Made by a program: the position numbers and the translations under genes. Shown here one piece after another: positions 53,861-62,427 of a stretch of 64,000 nucleotides of DNA. The notes below the pieces were generated by a model. That model worked only from the letters and a program-made list of their open reading frames with translations, did not search any database and was not told the origin of the DNA. The stretch covers positions 310,001 through 374,000 of the forward strand of contig NZ_AQXZ01000016.1 of NCBI RefSeq assembly GCF_000380645.1, in the 5' to 3' direction. This DNA is from Smaragdicoccus niigatensis DSM 44881 = NBRC 103563. Its GTDB lineage: Bacteria > Actinomycetota > Actinomycetes > Mycobacteriales > Mycobacteriaceae. Each line of letters opens with the position of its first letter. The first letter of the stretch is position 1.

Positions 53861-55017
53861 CGCCGGTTCTCCCACTGCACGACCTCGATACCGGCGGTGC
53901 TCAGGTCGCGGTACAGAGCGCCGCGTTCCAACCGCCACATCCGCGCGATGAGCGGATCGAGGTCGTCACCGAACGGCGGTCCGCTGAGGACGTCGACCGC
54001 GAGGACAGGATGTCCGCGGCGACGCAGATCGACGAGCGCGAGCCCGAACTGTGCGTCCAACAACGGCGAGAAGGCGACCACGACCGATCCGGGCGGTGCC
54101 GCTGCTCTCGGCACGAGCGTCCCCGTCAGCGCACGCGCCGCTTCTCCTTCGAGAACGGCGTCGAGCACCTGGTAGAACTGACGCCGCCCCGGCTGCGGGG
54201 CCAGCCACCGCGGAGTCCGGCTACCGAGGCACACGAGCGCCGCGCGATCGCCCCGGCGGAGCGCAGACTGGGCCGTCGACACGGCTCCGTGAACGCAGCG
54301 TTCGAGTGACTCGCCCGCCGGGCCAGGTTGCTGCGCGTAGGTGTCGACGACGATCGACACGTCCGCAGATCGTTCGGTCAGACGTTCGTTGACGTGCATG
54401 TCGGCCCGCCGGGCACTGACGACCCAATTCACCATGCGCAAGGCGTCGCCCGCCTGGAACGGGCGGATGCCGGCGAATTCGACACCGGATCCGGGGCTGT
54501 GGGACAGATGCGTTCCGATCCGCCGGGGTAGCTCACCGACCGGCATCTGCATCTTCTCGGGCTGCGCATACGGATAGACGCGCAGGCTGCCCCCGCGCAC
54601 TCGTGCTTCCGCGATCCACATGCCGGTGGACGCCTTCACCCGGAATTCCAGCGCGTAGTTGCCCCATCGCTCGACCGTGATGTCGGCCGTCACGGTGCCA
54701 TCGATGCGCGTCAGGTTCTGCACCTGTGTGCCGGTGGCCTCGAGGGCAATCTCGGCGTTTTCCGGAGCCGTGATCCCCCACCGCAGCGAGACCGTCTCCC
54801 CCTCGAAACACCGGGTCAGCGGCGCTGCCGGATCGATCGATATTCCAGTCGTCAGCCGTGTCCGGCCGACGACGATCAAGACCGCGAGGAACGGCGCCGC
54901 GAACGCGATCAGCACCGGACGGCTGACCATCACGGCACCGGAGAGTGCGACTCCCGCCGTCATCGCCAACGCGCCGAAGACGGGCGCAGGGCGCCAGTCG
55001 AGCCGCGTGATCGTCAT
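53857..55017 (-). CDS. DUF58 domain protein
   Basis: A 386-residue protein with two N-terminal membrane helices (residues 14-55), then a beta-rich part and the DUF58 signature region (SGVEFAGIRPFQAGDALRMV then NWVVSARRADMHVNERL). A von Willebrand factor A-like part follows, with DVSIVVDTYAQQ in place of a full MIDAS. DUF58 proteins are regularly encoded with MoxR ATPases and may act as their membrane-linked partner. ATG at 55017 overlaps the moxR stop. Confidence 0.88.
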   Translation of the reverse strand: MTITRLDWRPAPVFGALAMTAGVALSGAVMVSRPVLIAFAAPFLAVLIVVGRTRLTTGISIDPAAPLTRCFEGETVSLRWGITAPENAEIALEATGTQVQNLTRIDGTVTADITVERWGNYALEFRVKASTGMWIAEARVRGGSLRVYPYAQPEKMQMPVGELPRRIGTHLSHSPGSGVEFAGIRPFQAGDALRMVNWVVSARRADMHVNERLTERSADVSIVVDTYAQQPGPAGESLERCVHGAVSTAQSALRRGDRAALVCLGSRTPRWLAPQPGRRQFYQVLDAVLEGEAARALTGTLVPRAAAPPGSVVVAFSPLLDAQFGLALVDLRRRGHPVLAVDVLSGPPFGDDLDPLIARMWRLERGALYRDLSTAGIEVVQWENRR

Positions 55018-55973
55018 TGCCGAATCCGCGGCGCGGGTACCCGTTGCAGAATGTCGGAGAGGAGGTCGGAGGTGCTCACCCGGCGTACCCACATTTCGGG
55101 CTTGAGCGACACCCGGTGCGCGAACGCCGGAATTGCGAGCTCTTTGACGTCCTCGGGCGCCGCATAGTCGCGCCCTGCGAGAAGAGCCCGGGCCCGGGCC
55201 AATTGCACGAGATCGAGCTCGGCTCGCGGACTCGCACCGACCTCAACCTGCGGATGCATACGCGTGGCCGCGGCCAGGGCGACGACATAGTGCAGAACGT
55301 CGTCGTGAATGGTGACGCCCTCGACGGCCTCCCGCATCGCGTTGACCTCGCCTTCGTCGACGACCTGACGGACAGTCGGGGGCGTGGAACCGCGGTCGAG
55401 TCGCCGCCGCAGCATTTCCATCTCGCCGGCCTCGTCGAGGTAACCCACCTTCACCCGCATGGCGAAACGATCGAGTTGCGCCTCCGGAAGCGGGTATGTG
55501 CCTTCGAACTCGATCGGGTTGTCCGTGGCCAGCACCACGAACGGTTCGGCCAGCTTCCGGGTTTCACCGTCGATGCTGACCTGCCCCTCGGCCATCGCCT
55601 CGAGCAGCGCGGACTGCGTTTTGGGCGGCGTGCGGTTGATCTCGTCGGCGAGCAGGAGGTTGGTGAAGATCGGCCCGGGCCGGAACTGGAATCGCCCACT
55701 GGGCATGTCGTACATGGTCGAACCGAGCAGATCGGCGGGCAGCAGGTCGGGTGTGAACTGCATCCGGCGGAATTGCAGCCCGAGCGCCGCGGCGAAGGAT
55801 CGCGCGATCAACGTCTTGCCGAGTCCGGGCAGGTCCTCGATGAGAACGTGGCCGCGCGCGAGTACCGCGATCATGATCAGGCGAAGCGGCTCACGCTTGC
55901 CGACCACGACGTGTTCGAGTTCGTTGAGAACGGCCTCTGACCGTGCGGCCGCTGCGTCCAACGTGAGCATCAT
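55014..55973 (-). CDS. MoxR family AAA+ ATPase
   Basis: A 319-residue AAA+ chaperone-like ATPase. Walker A is LIEDLPGLGKTLIARSFA, Walker B LLLADEINRTPPKTQSALLE, sensor 1 VLATDNPIEFEGTYPLPEAQ, with the arginine region LDRFAMRV. MoxR proteins help mature secreted or membrane complexes. It stands in the operon DUF4129, membrane protein, moxR, DUF58, membrane protein, all with four-base overlaps. Strong family assignment; client protein unknown. Confidence 0.94.
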   Translation of the reverse strand: MMLTLDAAAARSEAVLNELEHVVVGKREPLRLIMIAVLARGHVLIEDLPGLGKTLIARSFAAALGLQFRRMQFTPDLLPADLLGSTMYDMPSGRFQFRPGPIFTNLLLADEINRTPPKTQSALLEAMAEGQVSIDGETRKLAEPFVVLATDNPIEFEGTYPLPEAQLDRFAMRVKVGYLDEAGEMEMLRRRLDRGSTPPTVRQVVDEGEVNAMREAVEGVTIHDDVLHYVVALAAATRMHPQVEVGASPRAELDLVQLARARALLAGRDYAAPEDVKELAIPAFAHRVSLKPEMWVRRVSTSDLLSDILQRVPAPRIRQ

Positions 55974-56443
55974 GCTGCCGCCTCACCAGTCGTGATCCAT
56001 TCCAGTCGCTGCAGGATCTTGTCGAGTCCTTCGCGCCCGGGCGCCTGCCCGGTTCCGTGTCCGAGCGGGTCGACCCACATCCAACTCGGCCCGAACACGA
56101 ATTCCCCGCGTTTGCGATCCGGCCGGCCACCGACCGCCAGTTGGAATTCGCGTCCGATGATCGGTCGGATGTGCCGGTCCCAGTCCGCCGCGGTGCCGTC
56201 GGCCCACGCGACGAGTACCTGCGTCTTCGCCAACCAGTGCTCAAGGCCTTCGTTGTTGTCGAAGGTCCGCCGACGCGCGACGACCTCGGGTTCGCGCATC
56301 GTGTCGACCACCAGCGCGATGATCGCGCCGAGCGCCGCCAACCCGCCGCCGAACAACACCAGCGGCCACAGCGCCGCCCCGATCGCGACGATCTCGGCGA
56401 CGATGACCCCGCCGATTCCCCAGGCGAGAGTCCGCCTCTTCAT
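55970..56443 (-). CDS. Membrane protein of the MoxR operon
   Basis: A 157-residue protein with two N-terminal membrane helices (MKRRTLAWGIGGVIVAEIVA onward, to about residue 50) and a 100-residue cytoplasmic part (LAKTQVLVAWADGTAADWDR, FVFGPSWMWVDPLGHGTGQA). No named family is recognised; it is common in actinobacterial moxR operons. ATG at 56443 overlaps the upstream stop (ATGA), preferred over GTG at 56452. Confidence 0.7.
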   Translation of the reverse strand: MKRRTLAWGIGGVIVAEIVAIGAALWPLVLFGGGLAALGAIIALVVDTMREPEVVARRRTFDNNEGLEHWLAKTQVLVAWADGTAADWDRHIRPIIGREFQLAVGGRPDRKRGEFVFGPSWMWVDPLGHGTGQAPGREGLDKILQRLEWITTGEAAA

Positions 56444-57357
56444 GACCGCCACCTCGCGAGGATGTCCTGGAGTGCTGTCGCTGCGGAATCCCGTTGCGTC
56501 GCAGTCATTTCGTGAACACTGAACCGCGCTTCGGTGAAGAGATCACGCAGCTGCCCAGCGGGACCGACCGGCATCAGATCGTGTTCGACCGCGCGGTCGA
56601 TCACTTCCTTCGCGGTATCGGACGGGCGCGGAGCGAACTCCGTGTGCGCGAGGGCGCGTTCCATCGTGGCGAAGCACGCGATGATCGCATCCCCGGGCTT
56701 TCGTCCCGGTTGGACGACTTCCTGGAGTGCCATCTCCGTGGCTCGGACGAGAGGCTCGGGTGGGCGCGGAGCAATGCCTGGTTCCGGCACGTCGCCGACC
56801 TTGTTCAGGCGCCTGCGGATCGTCGCCCGCAACGTACCGCCGAGGATCACGAGCGAGATCGTCGCAACCACGACGAGTGCGATCGCGGCCCCGGCACCGC
56901 CGGTGTCCGGAGTGGCTGGGGTCGACTGCGGTCCGGTCGTCGGCGGGGGCGGTTGTGGCGCGGTCTCCACCTGTGGCGGCGCCGGGACGTCCGTTTCGCT
57001 CGGCACCAGATCGCGCCGAGCGAACACCAACACGATCAAGGCCGCGACCACCGCAACGAACGCGAGAGCGACGTAGGAGATCCGGATGCGCATCTCGGGC
57101 CAGTCCCACGGCGGCGCTTCCGGCACCTGCCCGACCCGTGGCTTCCGGGCGACGGACACCGCTCCCGCGGTTGTCGCGATCACCGCGACGAGGAGGGCCG
57201 TGGTCACCGCCAGGGTGGGCCAGAATCCGCTGACCGACGGCCCCGGCATCGGGCCGACCGTTCCGCTGGGTCGCACGCGCACTGCGATTCCCGTCGCGAC
57301 CAACAAGACGGCCGCGAGTACGGCGCCGCCTTTGCCGGTCAGAACCAGATTGCGCAC
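56440..57357 (-). CDS. DUF4129 domain membrane protein
   Basis: A 305-residue protein, first in the MoxR operon. Membrane helices lie near residues 8-28, 45-68, 92-112 and 155-180, with a proline-rich extracytoplasmic loop (PQPPPPTTGPQSTPATPD) between the last two. The C-terminal cytoplasmic 90 residues carry the DUF4129 pattern (GDAIIACFATMERALAH, FAPRPSDTAKEVIDRAV, LRDLFTEARFSVHEM). GTG at 57357 is used. It probably anchors the MoxR complex to the membrane. Confidence 0.85.
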   Translation of the reverse strand: MRNLVLTGKGGAVLAAVLLVATGIAVRVRPSGTVGPMPGPSVSGFWPTLAVTTALLVAVIATTAGAVSVARKPRVGQVPEAPPWDWPEMRIRISYVALAFVAVVAALIVLVFARRDLVPSETDVPAPPQVETAPQPPPPTTGPQSTPATPDTGGAGAAIALVVVATISLVILGGTLRATIRRRLNKVGDVPEPGIAPRPPEPLVRATEMALQEVVQPGRKPGDAIIACFATMERALAHTEFAPRPSDTAKEVIDRAVEHDLMPVGPAGQLRDLFTEARFSVHEMTATQRDSAATALQDILARWRS

Positions 57358-57435
57358 TGCGGATCCTTAACGAAGTCTTACTTCCATCATGCGCACGTCA
57401 CGGGGCCAAGCGGCGAAGATCGCGACTTCTCTAGA

Positions 57436-58278
57436 TCATTTACTGCTGCTCAAGGCCGTAATCGCCTCGAACACCGCAGCCGGCCGGTCCAGCGAGACGA
57501 AGGTGCGGGCACCGGGCACCTCGGTGAAGGTGGCGTTCGGCAGGACATCGGCCAACCGGCGGCCCAGCTTCGGTGTGAAAGCCCGGTCGGCCATCCCCCA
57601 GACGATCGACACCGGCTTGGTGAATCCGCTGAGTGCGGGCGTCACCGTTGCGAGTTCGGCCGGGTCGATCGCGGTCGCGAACGCCGCGAGGTCGGCTCGG
57701 ATCGCCCGATCGGATTGCGCCGGCTTGAGAATGGCGCTCGTGAGCTTCGGGTCGCGCTTGGTCATGAGCAAGCCGTATCCGAGGGGCGAATGCCGCAAGA
57801 GACGCAAGTGCATCGGCGCGAGCAACATGCTGATCATCGCCGGATTGCGGGCCAGCGAGAACAACAGCTTGAACGGTTGCGGTGGAAAGACGTCGAACGC
57901 ATCGCAGTTGGTGAGCACGACGCGACCAACGGCGTCCGGGTAGTAATGCATGACGTACTGACACAGCGCTCCGCCGGTGTCGTTGCCGACGAGCGTCACG
58001 TCCTTCAGTCCACGATCGGCGATGAACTCCGAGATCAGACGGGCTGCTCCACGTGGCGTCCGGTCGGCATCGGAACCCCACGCGACGCGGTGCGAACCCA
58101 GCGGCCAGGTTGGCGCAATACAGCGATAGCCCGCGGCTGCCAATCGTTGTGCCACCGGTTCCCACAGCCGGTAGTCGACGAGAACACCGTGTACGAACAG
58201 CACCGGCGGTCGGCTGGACACCACCGGCCCGTACTCGCGGTATTCGACGACGCCGGACGGCAATGACCGAGTAGGCAT
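57436..58278 (-). CDS. Alpha/beta hydrolase with Asp-type nucleophile elbow
   Basis: A 280-residue hydrolase. The oxyanion region is FVHGVLVDYRLWEPVA, and the nucleophile elbow TLVGNDTGGALCQYV places Asp where haloalkane dehalogenases and epoxide hydrolases have it. The acid site may be WGMADRAFTPK. The usual late catalytic His is not seen: the corresponding segment reads PGARTFVSLDRPAA. Either another residue serves or the protein has a different reaction. Divergent from the HAD phosphatase gene. Confidence 0.82.
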   Translation of the reverse strand: MPTRSLPSGVVEYREYGPVVSSRPPVLFVHGVLVDYRLWEPVAQRLAAAGYRCIAPTWPLGSHRVAWGSDADRTPRGAARLISEFIADRGLKDVTLVGNDTGGALCQYVMHYYPDAVGRVVLTNCDAFDVFPPQPFKLLFSLARNPAMISMLLAPMHLRLLRHSPLGYGLLMTKRDPKLTSAILKPAQSDRAIRADLAAFATAIDPAELATVTPALSGFTKPVSIVWGMADRAFTPKLGRRLADVLPNATFTEVPGARTFVSLDRPAAVFEAITALSSSK

Positions 58279-58338
58279 TTCGGTGTCCCTTCGAAATCGG
58301 ACAATCGCGGAGAGCCAACCCCGACGCTACTCGGTACC

Positions 58339-59031
58339 GTGATCAGAGTGCGTGCTCTGGATGCGGTGATCTTCGACGTCGACGGAACACTGGTGGACAG
58401 CGAGCGAGACGGGCATCGCGTCGCCTTCAACCTCGCGTTCGCCGAGGCTGGACTGCCGGACCGCTGGGACGTCGACCTGTATGGCGACCTGCTCGCGATC
58501 GCCGGCGGTGCGAAACGACTGACCTATTGGTTCGAACGCACCAACACTCCCCACGCGGCTGAGCTTGCCCAGCGACTGCACCGCCGGAAGACCGAGTTCC
58601 TCCGCGAACTCATCGCGCAGGGGCGAATCGAGGCCCGACCCGGCGTTGCGGACCTGCTCGACAAGCTCGAGTCGGCCGGCGTCGCCCTCCATGTGGCGAC
58701 GACCGGAACCCGCGCGTGGGTCGAGCCACTTCTGGCACGCACGTTCGGTAACCGTTTCTCGACCATCATCACCGGCGACGACGTGGCCGAGTTGAAACCG
58801 CACCCCGAGGCCTATCTCGAGGTCCTTCGCCGATCCGGAGAAGCAGTCGATCGCGTTGTCGCCATTGAAGATTCCGCGAACGGCGTGCGAGCGGCGATCG
58901 CGGCCGGACTGACGTGTGTCGCGGTCCGAAACCGGTACACCCGTCTCGACGACGTCACCGGCGCGACTCTGGTCGCCGACAGTTTCACCGAAGGCGCCCT
59001 GCAAAACTGGTTTCGCGAGCGTCTCGGCTGA
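58339..59031 (+). CDS. HAD superfamily hydrolase, CbbY/beta-phosphoglucomutase-like
   Basis: A 230-residue phosphatase-type protein. Motif I is AVIFDVDGTLVDSERDGH (nucleophile and acid Asp), motif II VATTGTRAW (Thr), motif III in AELKPHPEAYLEVL (Lys), and motif IV VVAIEDSANGVRAAIAAGL. The helical cap follows motif I, as in CbbY. The substrate is a sugar phosphate by family precedent only. GTG at 58339 is used. It lies about 100 bases before the kinase gene on the same strand. Confidence 0.9.
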   Translation: MIRVRALDAVIFDVDGTLVDSERDGHRVAFNLAFAEAGLPDRWDVDLYGDLLAIAGGAKRLTYWFERTNTPHAAELAQRLHRRKTEFLRELIAQGRIEARPGVADLLDKLESAGVALHVATTGTRAWVEPLLARTFGNRFSTIITGDDVAELKPHPEAYLEVLRRSGEAVDRVVAIEDSANGVRAAIAAGLTCVAVRNRYTRLDDVTGATLVADSFTEGALQNWFRERLG

Positions 59032-59128
59032 CCGCGCCCTTCAACGTCCGATTGCCGATGCCAGATGGACAGTCTGGCAGTAGTGTGGTTTCACCGAACT
59101 TGATCGACAATCGCGGGAAACGAGCGCA

Positions 59129-62100
59129 ATGGCGGATCAGAGCGCGGAGGACCCCCGTACTCCGTCTACTGGCAGAGTCGCCTCAGAATTAGCTGCGTCG
59201 CTGGCTGCGGCGGGCTTCGAAGACGCGCGCGAAATCGGCCGCGGCGGTTTCGGTGTCGTCTACCGATGCCGGCAGGTCTCCTTGGGCCGCGTGGTCGCGA
59301 TCAAAGTGCTGGCCTCCGACCTCGATGCACCGAATCGAGAGCGGTTCCTGCGCGAGGGCTACGCCATGGGACGGCTGTCCGGCCACCCCAATATCGTCAA
59401 CATCCTGCAGGTCGGCGTCACCGACAGCGGCCGTCCGTACATCGTCATGCCGTACCACCGGGCCGATTCACTCGCGGTCCGGATGCGCCGCGAGGGCGCG
59501 ATTCCGTGGCCGGAGGTGCTGCGCATCGGCGTCCATCTCGCCGGAGCGCTCGAGACCGCGCACCGCGGGGACACCCTCCACCGTGACATCAAGCCCGCGA
59601 ACGTGCTGGTCAACGACTACGGAGAGGCACAGCTCACCGACTTCGGGATCGCGCACATCGCCGGCGGATACGAGACCGCGACCGGATTCTTCACCGGAAC
59701 GATTGCGTACACCGCTCCCGAGGTGTTGTCCGGCGAGAAGCCGACGATCGCGGCTGACGTCTACTCGCTCGGTGCCACGCTGTATGCCCTCATCGCCGGG
59801 TCCGCCGCCTACGAGCGCCGCAGCGGTGAGGAGATGGTTGCCCAGTACATCCGCATCAGTTCGCAGCCGGTGCCGGACCTGCGCTCCGACGGAATCCCGA
59901 TCAACGTCTGCGAGACCATCGAACGCGCGATGGCCAAGCGGCCCGCGGACCGGCCAGCGACGGCAGCCGAGTTCGGGCGAGAGCTACAAGACGCACAGCG
60001 CCGCAACGGGCTCAGATCGGACCAGATGGCGCTGACCGCCGAATCGATCTCGCACGACACCAACCCCAAGGGTGTCGCGCTCCCGCCCGAGCGACCCCCA
60101 GATGGCGGACCGACCGCCGGACCGCCGGCGTTCACCGGCTTCGATGACCGGACGCGACCGCCGGACGCATCGGCGTCGCAGGCGACTCGCGCGCCCAACA
60201 CCATCCCGCCCGCTCCGGTCGTGGGTCCGCCCGCAGGCGCACATACGGGGTCGAACACGGGCTCGAACATGTCTGCCGACCCCACCATCTTGACCGGTGG
60301 ACCGCGTTCGGGTTCCAAACCCATCTACTCGGGGCCGAACCCCGTCTACTCGGGACCGAACCCCGTCTACTCGGGACCGAACCCCGTCTACCCTTCTGGG
60401 CCGCAGCCGGTCTACCCGTCGGGCCCGCAGGTCGTTTACCCGTCCAATCCACACGCGGCCACGAGTCCACCGATCGTGCTGCCTGCCGACGTTTCCTTCG
60501 CACAACCCCCGAATCCCCCGCAGCCTCCGGGACCAAAGAAGTCAGAGTCCGGCGGCGCCAAGAAACCGCTCATCATCGGCGCGCTCATCGGCGTGTGTCT
60601 ACTCGTCATCGCGAGCATCGCGTGGTTCGTCCTGCGCGACAAGTCGAGTTCCGGCAAGTCAGATGAAGACACGGTGGCGACCCAAGAGGGATGGCACGCC
60701 ATCACCAATGCCCGAATCGCGCGATCCGGGGCAGCCACGACCCAGTCCGACGGCACGATCTGGATTTTCGGCGGCGAAGGCGACAACGGCGTTCTCGGCT
60801 CCCATGAGGGGTACGACCCGGCGATCGACGCCTGGAAGGGCGGCGACGAACTCCCGACACCCGTCATGGATGCGGCCTCGGTGACGTGGAACGGCAACCC
60901 AATCGTCATCGGCGGCTTCACGGCCAAGGACTCGTCACCGACCGCGAACGTGTGGCGCGTTGTGGACGCGCACTGGGTAGCGCTCCCGCCGTTGCTGCAG
61001 CCACGCGCCGCGGCCGGCGCTGCGGTCGTCGGCGACAAGATCATCGTGACCGGCGGTGTCGGCTCCGACGGCCAGAACCTGTCGACGACCGAGATCTTCG
61101 ACGGAAAGCAATGGACGCAAAGCGCCGACCTGCCGACCCCGCGCGACCACCTGGCCGCGGTGTCCGACGGTGTCGCGGTGTACGCGCTGGGCGGCTCGGC
61201 CGGCGGTAAGGAACTGGCCAACGTCGACAAGTTCGACCCGGATTCGGGGACTTGGACGTCGCTCGCGAACGCGCCGGAGGCGCGGTCGGATTTCGGCGCG
61301 GTCTACGACGACGGACGGATTGTCGTGGCCGGCGGACTTGCGGGCGGAAAGGTACTCAACACCGTCGCGGTCTACGACATCGCGGGCGGACTGTGGTCGG
61401 ACCTTCCATCGATGTCGACCGCACGCCACGGACTCGCGTTGTCCAGCGTCGGGCCGAGCGTGTACGCGATCGGTGGATCGACGGCAATCGGCGACAGCGA
61501 CTTCACCTCCCAGGCCGAAGGCCTGACACTCGCTCCGCGCAAGCTCCAACCCGCGTCGCAATGGCGGTCGCTCCCCGATTCACCGGCGGCTCGCCTGCAG
61601 TCGGCATGGGCAGTCGCGGACAACAAGATCTGGATTCTCGGCGGCCTCGCCAACGGGCAGGTCTTGCAGACGGTCGAGAGCTACGATCCGGCATCTGGTC
61701 AGTGGGCGCCGGGTCCGCCACTCCCGATTCCGCTGCACCACGCCACCGCGACGACCTACCGGGGCGAGGTGGTCATCCTCGGCGGAGCCACCGTGTACAA
61801 CAACCTCGCAAAGGCGTCCGACAAGGTCTTCGCCCTGCGGGGCAACAGCTGGGTCGAGTTGCCGAAACTCAAGCACCCGCGGGCCGCTCCCGCCGCCGCG
61901 GTCGTCGGCGACAAGCTCATCATCGCCGGTGGTCAGAACGAGAAGAAGCTCGTCGAGCCGACCGAGGTCTTCGACGGCAGTTCGTGGTCGGACGCGGCCG
62001 CCCCGCCAACCCCGCGCGAGCACCTCGCGGCGGTGTCGGACGGTAAGTACTTCTACATCGTCGGTGGCCGATTCCTCTCGTCCGACAAGAACTCGGCCGC

Positions 62101-62416
62101 CTTCGAGCGGTTCGACCCCGAGTCCGGCGAGTGGAAGAAGTTGCCCGACATGCCGACTCCGCGCGGTAGCTACGGTGCCGCCTACATCGATGGACGCATC
62201 GTCGCCATCGGCGGCGAGGAGCCGACGCGAGTGCTGGGCGAAGTCGAGGCATACGACATCGCCGACGGCAAGTGGCGGAAGCTGCCCCCGCTGCCGACGC
62301 CGCGTCACGCGCTGGTCGTCGCCGCCGTAGGAAACACGATCTACGCGATCGACGGTGCGAACCGTCCAACCCATGAAGGTCCCGTGGCCACGGTCGAAGC
62401 CCTCGACTTCGTTTAG
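59129..62416 (+). CDS. Ser/Thr protein kinase with extracytoplasmic twin Kelch propellers
   Basis: A 1095-residue transmembrane receptor kinase. The kinase domain (about 30-290) is intact: glycine loop IGRGGFGVVY, Lys59 in VAIKVL, catalytic HRDIKPANV (Asp153), DFG Asp171, and GTIAYTAPEVL. A disordered Pro/Gly/Ser linker (300-470) holds repeated SGPNPVY units. One membrane helix (about 480-501) leads to the outside part. From residue 515 to the end there are 12 Kelch motifs (IWIFGG, IVIGG, IIVTGG, VYALGG and so on) in two clearly duplicated sets of six. Known receptor kinases such as PknD use NHL propellers; Kelch twins are different. It is 11 bases from the next gene. Confidence 0.93.
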   Translation: MADQSAEDPRTPSTGRVASELAASLAAAGFEDAREIGRGGFGVVYRCRQVSLGRVVAIKVLASDLDAPNRERFLREGYAMGRLSGHPNIVNILQVGVTDSGRPYIVMPYHRADSLAVRMRREGAIPWPEVLRIGVHLAGALETAHRGDTLHRDIKPANVLVNDYGEAQLTDFGIAHIAGGYETATGFFTGTIAYTAPEVLSGEKPTIAADVYSLGATLYALIAGSAAYERRSGEEMVAQYIRISSQPVPDLRSDGIPINVCETIERAMAKRPADRPATAAEFGRELQDAQRRNGLRSDQMALTAESISHDTNPKGVALPPERPPDGGPTAGPPAFTGFDDRTRPPDASASQATRAPNTIPPAPVVGPPAGAHTGSNTGSNMSADPTILTGGPRSGSKPIYSGPNPVYSGPNPVYSGPNPVYPSGPQPVYPSGPQVVYPSNPHAATSPPIVLPADVSFAQPPNPPQPPGPKKSESGGAKKPLIIGALIGVCLLVIASIAWFVLRDKSSSGKSDEDTVATQEGWHAITNARIARSGAATTQSDGTIWIFGGEGDNGVLGSHEGYDPAIDAWKGGDELPTPVMDAASVTWNGNPIVIGGFTAKDSSPTANVWRVVDAHWVALPPLLQPRAAAGAAVVGDKIIVTGGVGSDGQNLSTTEIFDGKQWTQSADLPTPRDHLAAVSDGVAVYALGGSAGGKELANVDKFDPDSGTWTSLANAPEARSDFGAVYDDGRIVVAGGLAGGKVLNTVAVYDIAGGLWSDLPSMSTARHGLALSSVGPSVYAIGGSTAIGDSDFTSQAEGLTLAPRKLQPASQWRSLPDSPAARLQSAWAVADNKIWILGGLANGQVLQTVESYDPASGQWAPGPPLPIPLHHATATTYRGEVVILGGATVYNNLAKASDKVFALRGNSWVELPKLKHPRAAPAAAVVGDKLIIAGGQNEKKLVEPTEVFDGSSWSDAAAPPTPREHLAAVSDGKYFYIVGGRFLSSDKNSAAFERFDPESGEWKKLPDMPTPRGSYGAAYIDGRIVAIGGEEPTRVLGEVEAYDIADGKWRKLPPLPTPRHALVVAAVGNTIYAIDGANRPTHEGPVATVEALDFV
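60323..60441 (+). repeat. Tandem 21-bp repeats encoding SGPNPVY
   Basis: Three to four near-identical 21-base units, then diverging units (SGPQPVYPSGPQVVYPS), within the kinase juxtamembrane linker. They add tyrosines and prolines at regular spacing. Copy number may vary between strains by slippage. Confidence 0.8.
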
Positions 62417-62427
62417 AAAGTGCCTCT

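Noticed and set aside
56494-58266. 590-residue plus-strand open frame opposite DUF4129 and the hydrolase
   Set aside because: It crosses two well-supported minus-strand genes and their gap, Arg-rich without motifs.
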